From NCBI RefSeq assembly GCF_014805685.1, contig NC_060902.1:3897286-3961285 (forward strand): a DNA stretch of 64,000 bases. The letters run 5' to 3'. Positions within the stretch are counted from its first letter, which is position 1. Every line of letters begins with the position of its first letter. A program made the translations under genes and the position numbers. Positions 37,055 to 48,490 of this stretch are shown in pieces. This stretch comes from Silurus meridionalis. Taxonomy: Eukaryota > Chordata > Actinopteri > Siluriformes > Siluridae. The notes below the pieces were generated by a model that made no database searches, was not told the DNA's origin, and saw only the letters and a program-made list of their open reading frames with translations.

Positions 37055-38570
37055 GCCACACATGTCTAGTCAGTGGTGCATCTGATTCCATTTACTGACA
37101 TGGGAACTTGACATTTTTAATCTCTTTGTGTTTGTGCTGCAAAATAGAAAAAGTGACTGATTTTAATTTATCTCCTAAAAACAGCCAACTGTATTGTGAA
37201 ATATATAAATTCACCACGAGGATATACTGTATCTGTATATAGACTGAGCTAAAGTAAAATCTAGTGATATTACATAAATGGTGATTTTTAATGTCACTTG
37301 CTGAGGGTTGCAGATGTTTTCTTTGGTTTCCTGACTTGAGGAGAATTTTCCCTGGATTATCCTAGTTATTGAAAACCCTAAAAAAAAAAAATCAATATAA
37401 TCTTTCTTAGAGCGAAAAGCTGAATGCAGCATACAGCAGGATACAGAAACAGGAATTTGGCAGATTGGTGTAGTATCATTGCTTTACACTGACAATTAAG
37501 AATAACATCGCTACAGTAGTCTAGTTTTACCCAAGGATGAGTGAATATTGAATTATGCTTCTTTCTGAGAGTAAAATAGCTAGAGTACAGTATAGTGCAC
37601 TTTGTAAATAACTTGCTTTGTTGTACCCATTATCACTTTGCTGCTTGGCAAAGGAAAAAATAGAAGAAGAGGAACTCTAGCAAGGACCGGAGCATGTAGC
37701 AGCTTCAGGCGGCACTGTGTTAGCCACCGAGTGAGCTCTTAATGGTCCAAGACTTTCCCCCCCTTCTCATCCCTTTCACACAATTATCTCTTCTCTGTAT
37801 CTTATGGCCAGGAGATCTAGACAGCAGGCGAGATGGTTTCCTGTGCTCCTTTTGTGTGTGCTGTGATTCATTATAAATCCTTTGGAGAGAGGCACAATTA
37901 CACAGTCTCCTGGGGGGAAACAGAACAGTGTTCTCTCAGACCACAGTGCTCAGGTGCAGATACAGGGCTGTTACACTAAAGACTGGGCAAATACGTGTGG
38001 TACCATGTATCCACAATGACGACATTAATGTACTTCGACTTGGAAGAGAGTGATTTTCATTGCCTACTCCATTTTCTTTTAAGAATTGGAAAAAATACCT
38101 CATATTGTTTTCTTGTTTCGAGAATGGCACATCGCACTGTCACCAAGATTGAATTTTAAGCTCAATTTACACCTGGTGATACATCATATGTGTTTGATGA
38201 GGAATGTATAGTTATACAATGATTCTGATTAGATTTTAAACATGCACATTTACATCTGTAGTGATGTGAATCTTCAAACACTGAGACAGTGAGCTCGGGA
38301 GACATCTGTATAAATTTGTGCTGCCATTGTGGCTATGCCATATTAAGAAGCTGGAAACGGATACAAGCACAAACAATTCATTTTATTCAATTGCAAAAGT
38401 ATAAAATAAACAAGTAGTCTCAATAAAAGGAGAACCAAACAAAAACCAGAGACAAACAAAACATGAACCAGAAAAAGACCAATGTGAGACTTACTGTGAG
38501 ATCTCAGAGTGCAGTGTCTTATGGGAAATATAATCTTGATCGGGTGAATGTCATACAAAAAGATATGGAG
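37055..38570. other. No gene; candidate conserved block at 37640-37960
   Basis: 37640-37960 is GC-richer and non-repetitive, unlike its neighbours. No long frame runs through it. The remainder is AT-rich spacer. Confidence 0.25.
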
Positions 38571-39015
38571 AAAAGTTTGTGAACACCTAACTATAAGATT
38601 TCTTTGTGCTTTTTACATATCCTACTCTGCAATCAGTCCTATTGCTGCTATAATAACCTGCCTTCTTCTGGAAAGATGTTCCACAAATTTTTAGAGTGTG
38701 GTTGTGGAGATTTGTGTTCATTCAGCCACAAAAGTATTAGGTAAGTCAGGTACTGATGACGGGTTAGGAGGCCTGGGGTGCAGTCAGTGTTCTAATTAAA
38801 TTCATATGGAGTTAAGTAGGGTTAAGGTGAGAGATCTTCCACTCCAACAGATCTAAACCATATCTTAATGGAACTGGCCTTGTGTACAGGGTCATTGTCA
38901 TGCTGGAAAGGCTTTGGGTTTACCAGGCAAAGGAAAAAATGTATTTTGCTGCATCCAAAAATATAAAACTGTTGGGGAAGAGACACATACTGTAAGGTGG
39001 GAAAAGTCAGGACTT
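38571..39015 (-). mobile_element. Tc1/mariner family B, longest copy here
   Basis: Starts with the terminus-like GTTTGTGAACACCTAACTA. Then come GGAAAGATGTTCCACAAATT, CAGGTACTGATGACGGG, and GGTCATTGTCATGCTGGAA, the antisense of successive transposase blocks. It ends near GGTGGGAAAAGTCAGG. Internal deletions and stops leave no usable frame. Confidence 0.75.
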
Positions 39016-40068
39016 CCAGATTAAATTAATCAGATTAATTTACTGACACAACTAAGTATAGTGACCACTAATGAATTAAACGTTATTAATATGTGAATAA
39101 AATATAATCACATGTGAAAAAATAATAGGAACATGACTGTTTCACATGAAAAAAAATCACAGAAAAATTCCTGTTAAAAAATGTATTGTGTGGAAAAAGA
39201 ATCAGCTGAAAGATAAAAAATTGAAATAGAAACATCCATTTGATTCACAAGAGTTATTTTATACAGATGCGAGGATGAATGCATTGTGATAACAATAGCA
39301 TTACAAGATTTCATCATGTAATCACATGGTAACAACTCATAAATATAAACAAACAAACAAACTACAATAATAATATTACAAAAAACACACATTGAAGTAA
39401 CCCAACTATGTGTAACTATCATGGGTTAACAAAAATCATAAAAATAGTCACATGAAAATAAATCATGTAAATGCAATAAAATATCACAATCACACTAAAC
39501 ATAAAACATGACATACTAATAAAATGACATGAAAGTGAAAAATCAATCTTATAAAACAAAAACATGTGACTGGACTGGTAAATGACTAACGGATTTCTAA
39601 ACTACATTTAGCACCTGGTTGTTTCAAGCATCATGGATGTGCATTTAATTCTGCTGGAGTTGCATGCAGTTGTATTCAAATGCAGACTAAATGAATTCAC
39701 ATGCAGTACACAAATCAAAACTTTTCATTCGAACACCAGGTTGCTATAAGGCTTATTGATATTAGGCCTTAATGAATTTTCTGGTGTTTCTGTTGTGTTT
39801 CTGTTGTGTTTCTGTTGTCCTGTGAATTTACATTTAACATGTGGCTACAGTGCATCTTATACCCCCTCCTGAACTTTATTTTGATTTTATTTAATAGTGC
39901 ATTTATGTATGGGTTATACTTTTTCAGAATCAGATTGCCACGTCTATGCACAGACATTGCACTATCTTGGTCAGTTTGACATTTAACACATTTTATAAAC
40001 AGATAGGTGCAAGCAGTAGTCAATGTAATGAATAATATATAGAAAAAGAATTAAAAGGGATGTATATA
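39016..40068. other. A-rich spacer without recognised gene
   Basis: 39090-39560 is dominated by A and repeated CACATG/CATGAAA motifs, similar in style to 35230-35660. Possible decayed MITE, not assigned. Three TTCTGTTGTGT units occur at 39787-39820. Confidence 0.35.
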
Positions 40069-40619
40069 CAGTACAGACCAAAAGTTTGGACACACCTTCT
40101 CATTCAAAGAGTTTTCTTTATTTTCATGACTATGAATATTGTAGATTCACACTGAAGGCATCAAAACTATGAATTAACACATGTGGAATTATATATGGAA
40201 TTATATACATAACAAAAAAGTGTGAAACAACTGAAAAATGTCATATTCTAGGTTCTTCAAAGTAGCCACCTTTTGCTTTGATTACTGCTTTGCACACTCT
40301 TGGCATTCTCTTGATGAGCTTCAAGAGGTAGTCACCTGAAATGGTCTTCCAACAGTCTTGAAGGAGTTCCCCGAGAGATGCTTGGCACTTGTTGGCCCTT
40401 TTGCCTTCACTCTGCGGTCCAGCTCACCCCTAAACCATCTCGATTGGGTTCAGGTCCAGTGACTGTGGAGGCCAGGTCATCTGGCGCAGCACCCCATCAC
40501 TCTCCTTCTTGGTCAAATAGCCCTTGATGCCTTCAGTGTGACTCTACAATTTTCATAGTCATGAAAATAAAGAAAACTCTTTGAATGAAAAGGTGTGTCC
40601 AAACTTTTGGTCTGTACTG
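40069..40619 (-). mobile_element. Tc1 element with CAGTACAGACC ends, C-terminal transposase kept
   Basis: Identical ends to 7738-8155 and TA on both sides (40067-40068, 40620-40621). On the minus strand about 40258-40500 reads as the transposase C terminus: DLNPIE with the catalytic Glu, LLQDCWKTISGDYL and IKRMPRVCKAVI. The N-terminal and central parts are deleted and a stop lies after NPIEMV. It is 551 bp long and non-autonomous. Confidence 0.9.
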
Positions 40620-40984
40620 TATGAAATGTGTTTACATTGCACCTGTATGTTGTCTCCTATATTGCACATGAATTTGTTACATGAATGACTAATGATTTTA
40701 GTAAAAAAAATATATAAATGTTTTTATGCCCTAAAATAGAGGTAACCTGAATAATAACAGCAAACAATTTCTAACAGTATTGAATACATACTCATTGTTG
40801 CTTCTAATTTAGCTATGCTGCCATTTGCACTGAACTGTCTAAAATTAACCTAATTTTTTTGAGGTTTGCTTAAATACTTAATTCTTGGAATAATATAAAA
40901 CTTGCTTTGAACATAAGGGTGCTGTTATTCTGGACAATGTTTGGGCTGATTAGTTCCACTAAAGGAAAAAAACCAAAGACATTC
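40620..40984. other. No recognised feature
   Basis: AT-rich spacer. Confidence 0.5.
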
Positions 40985-41126
40985 TAAATCATTGGTTTTC
41001 AACCGAGGGTCCGCAAACCCTAGGGAGTACGGGGTGGTATTGCAGGGGGTTGGCTAATTAATGTTAAATCACAAATAATAATAATAAATAAGTAAATAAA
41101 CATGGATAAAAACATTAAATATAATT

Positions 41127-41193
<67 letters not shown>

Positions 41194-41578
41194 TTACATT
41201 AAAGTTTTAATGAACTTAAATCTGATGTTCATGTAAATGTAAAATTGTCCACCTGACAGTAAAAAAAAAATTGGATGAAACTGCAAATCTATTAAAATTT
41301 AACAACTTAAAAAACATATGCGCACTTAAAATCACAATTTATTATGATGCATAAATCTTTTGAAAAAAAGAAAAAAAAGAAAATATACAATGATGCATGT
41401 ACAACAACAACATAGTTCTAATTGTCTTAACATAATATAACTAGCGTAATGTAATTTGTTTCTATTAATATCAGTGGATATGTTTGAACATTTTTTTTAT
41501 CAGAGGGCCCCTGCCCCATGTCTCTATCGTCTAAGGGGGCCTTGACCTTAAAAACTTTAAAGACCTCTGTTTTAGACC
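40985..41578. mobile_element. hAT-like non-autonomous element (tentative)
   Basis: Left part TTTTCAACCGAGGGTCCGCA and GGTATTGCAGGGGGTTGG; right part GGGGGCCTTGACCTTAAAAA followed by AAGACCTCTG. These resemble the two ends of a common vertebrate hAT-like repeat. The centre is filled by AT-rich sequence with a (TA)n tract. No target duplication was confirmed. Confidence 0.45.
41131..41189. repeat. (TA)n microsatellite
   Basis: About 29 TA units. Confidence 0.95.
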
Positions 41579-43199
41579 ATTGTACAAGCTTCCAACATTG
41601 TATCAACAGGTAAAGGGAAGACCCACATATGGATATGGTGATCAGGTGTCCATTAAAACTGGCCAAATTCTTTTATTTTTACTACATTTCTAGAAAGTAT
41701 TCGGTATTAATCTATGGATGGAAATTATAAAAAATGTTATATGTTGAATATAAATGAAATTAATAAACAGGTTTCCTTATTTCTAGTAAGATAGATAGAA
41801 CGTTAATTTAAGTCTTGGCAAATAAAGCTTTTTTCAATCAGGCTTTGTAAAACTCACATATTTGGTTAACTCAAAGACAGTATACAAGATTGGTGCCTTG
41901 GCCCAGTTTGCACTATTGAGCTCTTCTCCTCTTGTTGTGCTAGACATCAGGGTTTATGACTTTGCCATAGACTTTCATTCATTGTCCTCTTAAAATTGAG
42001 AGGTCGATCATGACAATAGCCAATAAGGGGTCAAGGTAAAGTGTCTGCTGAGGGCCAGAGATTTTCCAAGCTTACTGTTTCCATTCAGCCAAAATCAAAT
42101 GTACGAGGGAGATGGGGATGCACAGAGGCATTAGACATGAGCCACTTGAGAAGAAACCAATCTTCCAAAACTGATGTATTACACGTGACCTCTGCTAGTT
42201 TCAGATGCACACTGTGAGGTTTCAGAGCCACAAAGGCCCAGTCCTTGCTATATTCATCTTTGTGAAATCCCAACTCCAGTCTGGACTTAATGCCTTAGTG
42301 ACCAATGAGCTAATGGATTGTTCACTTTGTGATATTTAGAAGCCTAATGTTAAAGGACACATGGCTCATTGTATGGAGCAAACCTCTCAAAAAAAACTTT
42401 ACAAAGTAAAGTATAGTTGATTATGTGATTGGCATACTCTACATTCAATACTTTAATGCAATGTAGCTTAATAACTTTAGTGTAGCTAGCTACATTTAAT
42501 AAAGCTTGTAGTGTACTTAGTACTTGCTCAGAATGATAGTTTGTCTGTAGAAAACCTGTGTAACTAGCTGCTTTATTTCAAAATTTGCAGAAATCGTTCC
42601 TGGTAAATAATATAATTATTTTTGAATATTAATATCAAATGCAAAGTAGAAAATTGCAATACATTACAATGCAATCACCTTCTGAGCACAGGAAGGGTTT
42701 TCTTAAGGAGTTTACTATAATAGTAGTATTATAGTATTAGTATTTTGACTAAAACAACCTGTTCAGAACGAACTGTATGTTGTAGAGATGGGAAATCATG
42801 CCAATAGATAGAACTCCTTCTACCCAAGTAAGTGAGATAAGCCCATTCAAAATAATTGGTGGTGCTGCAGCACACCTCGCAAGCCCTATAGGCATATAGA
42901 CAACAATCTCTCCCTCTCCAATTCCATGACAAATTTTAAGCCAATTTGCAGTTTGGATCATTGCACATTAAGGTTCACCAAATTGAGCTAATTTGCCTAA
43001 TATAAGAAACCTATTTATGCAAACTAGTACTGGGAGTGCCCCACAATGCTGATCAGAATTGTCTCCAAATTTATAAAAAAAAAGAAAAGAAAAATGCATG
43101 CTGTATTAAATATGCTTAAGGTACTTCAATTAGCTGTTAGTCATGATTGGGGCCCATATATATAAATAACAAAATAACTGCCAACAAATGTGATTACAC
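41579..43199. other. No gene; possible family B terminus and a unique block
   Basis: GATCAGGTGTCCATTAAAA near 41640 resembles a family B Tc1 terminus. 42000-42290 is a more balanced, non-repetitive block. The 60-70 codon frames show no motif. Confidence 0.35.
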
Positions 43200-43890
43200 C
43201 CAAAGTAAACATGTTTAAACTGTGTCTGAAGTGTCGATATTTTTTCTGAGCACCATTGTTATCTTAATCCTTCTAGTGATCGAATTCACCAGAGGTTGTT
43301 GCTGGGTTGTTGCTGGGATCCTCTTTCACTGCTCCATAATGACATTACGAAGCTGCTTAATGTTAGACAAATCTTTTCTACCGTCCACTTGTGGATGCCC
43401 GTAGGTTCTCAATAGGGTTCAGGTCTGGAGACCCTGGCCACTCCATCACCTTCACCTTTATCTTCCTCAGCAAGGCAGGTGTCATCTTGGCGGTGTGTTT
43501 GGGGTTGTTATCATGTTGGAAACTGCCGGTCCAGTTTTTGAAAGAAGGGCATCATGGTCTGCTTCAGAATGTCACAGTACATGTTGAAATCCATGTTTCC
43601 CTCAATGAATCACAGCTCCCCAGTACCAGCAGCACTCATGCAGCCCCAGTCCATAATGCTATCACCACCATGCTTTTGACTGTAGGGAAGACACAGTTTC
43701 CTTCTCACCAGAGCATCACCACACATGCTGGACACTATGTGAGCTAAACCAATTTATCTTAGCCTCATCAGACTACAAGACATGGTTCCAGTAATTAATG
43801 CTCTTTCACAGGTTGTCCTGTTTGCAGGCTTTCTTGTGAGACAGCTTCAGAAGAGGTTTCCTTGTGACAATGGGCATGCAAATCCACTTG
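43200..43890 (-). mobile_element. Tc1 element with catalytic D and E strands
   Basis: On the minus strand, 43497-43530 encodes [12 protein letters not shown] (second catalytic Asp) and 43403-43450 encodes [13 protein letters not shown] (catalytic Glu). The upstream part gives DFNMYCDILKQTM. Only 33 residues lie between Asp and Glu, because the usual WP-x-x-SPD segment is one residue short, whereas Tc1 elements have 34. Both terminal repeats are missing or unrecognisable, so the copy is dead. Confidence 0.85.
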
Positions 43891-44169
43891 TTGTTTGTGT
43901 GTACTGTTTACACAAATTCAGCAAATGCATTCGTTATACGTTTTTTATTGAAAAACAGTGATCTAAAATCACTGCTTGAGGCTTAGACCTTTAGAATGAT
44001 TTATAGTTAGTTGTGGCTACTCTTGTCCCTTTTAATTTAATCTATTGCTAAACATTAACACCTGAGAACACTGGGATATTAGTCGTGCTGGCACGGCGCT
44101 GAAGGCTAAGAGGTTAACTCTGCATAAAGTTTTCCTCACTTAAGTTATTGTGGGACAGAACACCTGGTC
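43891..44169. other. Short spacer
   Basis: No feature seen. Confidence 0.5.
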
Positions 44170-45285
44170 ATTGGGAGGAGGGGTGGACTTTTTTGTTAAC
44201 ACTTTGTTCTGCAGCCCAAACCAGGTGTAAAATTCGTTCAGCGCATCTGGGAAGGAAGTGTCATGTTCACAGGCGGGTAAAGTTATGTTGTAATTTGTGA
44301 TCGCTCTCCTGGAAGTGGCCGTGGATTCTCTTGGTGTGTGTGCGCTTTGCCTTTCTGATGGCTCGGAACAGTTTGGCCCTTGCTGTTCTTAAGGTCATGT
44401 TGTCCACTGATCTAAAGCTTCTTAAAGGTGAAGTCTCTAGACTTTAGTAGCACATGCACATTTTGGTCATCCATGACTTTTAGTTGGAGCATGTGGTGAT
44501 GGGCTTGGAGATGGTCACATTATTGATGCACTTGCTGATGTAGATGGTCAGTGACGATGTGTACTCATCCAAATTGGTGAAGTCATTGTGGGTTGTAGCC
44601 TTCCTAAACATGTCCCAGTCATTGCATTCAAAGCAGTCCTGAAGAGCGGAGATGGCTCTTGCTGGCCAGGTTCTCACAATGGTTTTAAACGCCTGTTGAG
44701 GGGTCAGTATGTTGGCATCAGCAGAATTAAGATGTAGTTTAAGTTCCCGAGATGGGGCTGGGCTTCACCCATTCTGTGCCTGAGATGTTTGTGTAAACAA
44801 AGATGCAAATGTACTCTGTACTCAAACTGAGTAGCTTGCAGGAGTCTGATGTAGTCCAATTTATTGTCCAGGGAGCAGACATTTGCTAGGATGGACGGTA
44901 GAGCAGGCTGAATAGGGTTAGCCTTTAGCCTAGCACTAGCTCCCACTAATAAACTCTGCAGCAGAGGTAGCTCTTGGTCTGCCTTTCCTGTGACAGTCCT
45001 TCTAAGAGCCTGTTTTATTTTACTCTTGACTCTTGACAAGGCACACTTGCACATTGAGTTTGCCAAGTTGTCATAAAAACTAAATGTAGGTACTTTGGAC
45101 AGTTGTTTGGAGTTGTTTCTGAGACAGTATGAGATGAACACATGATTCAAGTTCATCTGAGATATAACACAAAATGCAACCTAAGTCAGGTCAGAGTATA
45201 GGAGTAATCAAGTGTATGAATGCAATAAAACAATTTAAACATAAATGAAAAACCAGAAGAAAAAAAAAAAGACTCCGCAAGTGGG
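44170..45285 (-). mobile_element. CR1/L2/Rex1-like LINE, internally deleted
   Basis: On the minus strand the 5' leader (about 45285-45160) is followed by an APE-type endonuclease start (44704-45156: PSILANVCSLDNKLDYIRLL). The sequence then jumps, with most of the endonuclease missing, to the linker before RT (44480-44677: [12 protein letters not shown] and [13 protein letters not shown]). A further degraded RT N-terminal part runs to about 44170. The palm with the catalytic Asp pair is absent. The clade name is tentative. Confidence 0.72.
44480..45156 (-). pseudogene. LINE ORF2 fragments (endonuclease start and RT linker)
   Basis: Two minus-strand frames, 45156-44704 (150 codons) and 44677-44480 (65 codons), belong to one ancestral ORF2. 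A large part of the endonuclease domain, including the expected SDH motif, has been deleted between them. The function would be to nick target DNA and prime reverse transcription; it is lost here. Confidence 0.68.
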
Positions 45286-45743
45286 AATGGTCCGGGCTAA
45301 TCTCTATATCATAACTTTGCATACTATTTATATAGTTTTATTCCTTTTGCATTGGAATTTTAGATAACTGTTTCCCAGGAACCAAATATTTAGTATAATA
45401 CATCTTTGCAATAAACTGTAAGACAATATAAAATGATGATCTGGTTAATTAAAGGTCATAGGCACCAGTGGATTTCAATCAGATTTGAGCAGGCATTTCA
45501 CATAATTAGAATTAAATGACTGCTTACAAAACCTGATTAATTTATATGTTTATTTATAGTTTTTATTTATTAATTTTTTTCTGGGTGTCTTGGCAAAATC
45601 TAGTGATAATGTGAAAAGTGAAAAAAATTCAATAAATGTATTTTTTTTTTAACTGGACATTAACAATGTATATTACAAAAACATGTTTAAAGAAATAAAT
45701 AGATAAATAAAATGTATGGACAGAAATACATTGTTTTATATTT
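45286..45743. other. No recognised feature
   Basis: AT-rich spacer. Confidence 0.5.
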
Positions 45744-45950
45744 TTATACTTTTACAGTACAGGTCAGGGAACCAACCCCAGCCATTAGGGTTGCACAAGC
45801 CTTAGTGCCGGTCCCAAGCCCAGATAAATGGGGAGGGTTGCGTTAGGAAGGGCATCCAGCGTAAAAACATGTGCCAAATCAAACATGCGGATGGTCCGCT
45901 GTGGAGACCCCTAATGGGAGAAGCCGAAAGAAAGTTATACTTTTACAGTA
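45744..45950 (+). mobile_element. 5'-truncated SINE with perfect 16-bp TSD
   Basis: The SINE body 45760-45934 starts in the middle of the tRNA-like head (AGGTCAGGGAACC, after the B box). It continues with CCAGCCATTAGGGTTGCACA and ends with GCCGAAAGAAAG. The target duplication TTATACTTTTACAGTA is perfect (45744-45759 and 45935-45950). The truncated start shows reverse transcription stopped early, as in LINE-driven integration. Lacking its promoter, this copy should be inactive. Confidence 0.93.
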
Positions 45951-46790
45951 ATTAAACAATTGTAAGATGAAATGCAAGATAACGAAATATGTTTATATGT
46001 TCATATATGTTTTATTATGCTCCAAAATGTGACTTGATTTTTTTCTCGACTTTTATTTTTTTGTATTACCTAAATACACATGAGAATGCATCCACTGAAT
46101 GCCCTAGTTGCTGCTGTGCTGAGCTCTCGTCACTCCGAGAGCTTGCGTGGGTGGATAGAAAAGGGTCCCTGAAAGATACTTCGTTAAACACATTGCTGTA
46201 TGACTAAGGAGATGCTGATGCTGGTTAGTAAGTCATTGCTTTTCATTGAGGCCTGAAATTAAATTGAGGAACAAAAAGAGGGGAGTCGCTGGAGTGGAGA
46301 AAAGTACACTTGAAACAAACTGGAGCACAGTAGCAGTTCAGTTAAATCTCCAGGGACCGTGTGCCCATCTGGAGTTTGTGCTACACAATGTGCTGCTCTT
46401 CCGTAAATTTTTTAACAGCCATGTGCTTTTGGCATTATCCAAAACATTCCAAATTGCATCTAAATATACTGTATATGGTCATATATGCATATATATCATA
46501 TATGCATCCTTGCACCAACAAGCTACTACCCCTGGGCTTTTGAGTAAATCCCTAAAACCTTACATAATCAGTTGTATAATATGAGATCATTGTAAGTTGA
46601 TCTGTTTAAGAGTGGCTGCCAAATGCCATAAACATAAATATATATGCTAAATATATGCCTGTAATGTATATAAATTATTCAGATGTTCTAAAACAACTAC
46701 AACTTCAACTAAGCTTTAACTAAATACTGGTATGGGTTGGAATACTAAAAAAAAGGAAAACATTTACAGACATTTCTAGCATTATGTATT
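45951..46790. other. No recognised gene
   Basis: 46060-46470 has more balanced composition and a 112-codon plus-strand frame (46246-46584), but no motif. It is a possible conserved block. Confidence 0.3.
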
Positions 46791-46838
46791 TACTTTGTCA
46801 TTATGGGGTACTGAGTGTAGATTTATACACTTAACATA

Positions 46839-46841
<3 letters not shown>
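46791..46841. mobile_element. Tc1 terminal-repeat scrap
   Basis: TTGTCATTATGGGGTACTGA and GTGTAGATTTAT resemble the inner terminal repeat of family C (compare 33000 and 22120). Only this scrap remains, beside a (GA)n tract. Confidence 0.5.

Positions 46842-46882
<41 letters not shown>
46842..46882. repeat. (GA)n microsatellite
   Basis: About 20 GA units. Confidence 0.93.
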
Positions 46883-46886
<4 letters not shown>

Positions 46887-46983
46887 AGGGAAAAAATATC
46901 TGATAAAATGAAAACAATATGAGTTTTCAAACTTGTGAGTTTGCATTCATTTTATTACATCTGGAAATAAAAAAAAGGCAAAA

Positions 46984-47125
46984 TGAGATGAAACTATGAT
47001 CCAAGTTTATCTGAGAAAGAAAACAAAATACAACCAAAGTCAGGTCAGAGTATAAAAATAAATAAAATAATAAACTGAAATGAAATTAAAAGTAAAGAAA
47101 AATAAGACAAAAAAAAAAAAACACT
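46984..47125 (-). mobile_element. Second copy of LINE 5' leader
   Basis: ATGAGATGAAACTATGATCC, GTTTATCTGAGA and AGTCAGGTCAGAGTATA match 45128-45275, the leader of the LINE at 44170-45285, in the same orientation. The coding part does not follow; instead AT-rich DNA and then the DIRS fragment are found. Confidence 0.65.
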
Positions 47126-47374
47126 CTGCATGTATATACCTTTTCCATTCAAATACAAATCACAAAAAAGAGAATTATCTTTATTCTTATATAAGAATTC
47201 TTATTAAAAGAATGTGTTGTATTTTTTGTTAATATTGTTTGTCAAGTAAAACTCCAGGTTATGTCACGAGGTTACTTAATGACCAGGAAGCCTAAAAGCA
47301 AATGGAGTGAAACCAGCTTTTGAAAGGAGAAGGAAGGGGAACATCTCCAGGTTACATCTGCATTTGGGAATGAG
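47126..47374. other. Spacer before the DIRS fragment
   Basis: No feature assigned. Confidence 0.45.
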
Positions 47375-48490
47375 AGTCCAATCAGCTGCTCCAACTTTCT
47401 CCACAGTTCTGATCTGTAAACCTATATGTCCAATGCTAGCACTGGACACAATCGGTTAAGCTTGTCCTGGTTTGGGGCCTGAAAGGGAGGAGGAGGGAAT
47501 GCTTGGAGCCTAATAGGTTGTGGGAAGACCAAAGGTACTTAGGAACATACCCTGATCTAGTGTAGAGAAAGGCATTGGCCAGGTCTGGAGTAAACTGCAG
47601 GAAGAAAGGGGCCACAGAAAGGGCCTGAAGATCTACTATCCTCAGAGAGGAGATGGCCAAAAAGAAGACAGTCTTGACTGTGAGGAACCTCACAGGTACC
47701 TCAGTGACAGGATCAAAGAGAGGCTGCATCAAGGCCTCCAAAGTCGTACAGGAGGCCTTAACCTCCAGGTTCCGCAGGGAGAAAGCGTTTCACCAACAGG
47801 TTCTTACCCAGCGACTGCCCTGTGAGGGGTGCATGACAGGCCACAGTGGCAGACATGTAAACCTTCAGGGTTGACAGAGCCAACCCTTTTGCGAACTGTT
47901 CCTCGAAGAAATTCCAGCACTAAGCTGACTGGGCAGTTAACTGGGTCTAGGCGGTGTTGTCCACACCATGTAGTGAAAAGGCACCAGCTCATGGCAAACA
48001 ACACCCTTGTGGAGGGAGGTCTGGAATGAAGAACGGTCTCTACCACCTCGGTGGTTCAGATCAACAGATCCACTTGAGCTATGTAAAAATTTCCTCAGAT
48101 TTACTCCACAACCTGAGGATGGAGCCACCATTCCCCAGGCGTCGGCCCTCACTTCGGGATATATGCTGCTTTTAAGGAGAGCAGCTTCCCTGTGTCCACA
48201 GGGGGATTTGGTATGCTAGCCTGTACAGAAGGTAAAGTGCAAAGTGGTTAATATAAGAAACCACTGAGGTGTTGTCTGTATGGACCAACACATGGTGGCC
48301 TCTGAGTTCTGGGACAAAATGCCTCAGAGCTTGAAACACAGCCAGTATCTCGAGGCAGTTTATGTGTCACATTAAATGGGACCTTCCCCAGAGACCTCGA
48401 GCAGAGCGGCCACTCATGACTAGTCCCCACCCCGTGAGGGACACGTCTGTCATAAGCGTGTAGCAAAGCGCAGGAACTCCCAGCACGGGC
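47375..48490 (-). mobile_element. DIRS-like retrotransposon fragment (RNase H to tyrosine recombinase)
   Basis: The minus-strand order from 48490 is RNase H remnants, a linker and the N-terminal half of a tyrosine recombinase. The stretch 47880-48050 aligns with 17500-17700 of the first DIRS fragment, showing the same family. RT is missing, and so is the C-terminal catalytic half of the recombinase, so this is a central fragment only. Confidence 0.75.
47436..48046 (-). pseudogene. Tyrosine recombinase of DIRS-like element, broken
   Basis: 47804-48046 gives CPVSLVLEFLRGTVRKRVGSVNPEGLHV in one frame (N-terminal SAM-like, DNA-binding part). 47436-47741 gives FLTVKTVFFLAISS, IVDLQALSVAP and SGYVPK in another frame (start of the catalytic domain, where the first catalytic Arg normally falls near the RVGDL-type motif; here it reads RIVDL). 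The downstream H-x-x-R and Tyr motifs are not present. The enzyme would integrate circular DIRS DNA. Confidence 0.7.

Noticed and set aside
36764..37098. Lys/Arg-rich and Phe/Ser-rich frames
   Set aside because: They are translations of the (AAAG)n and (AAAAG)n tracts on each strand.
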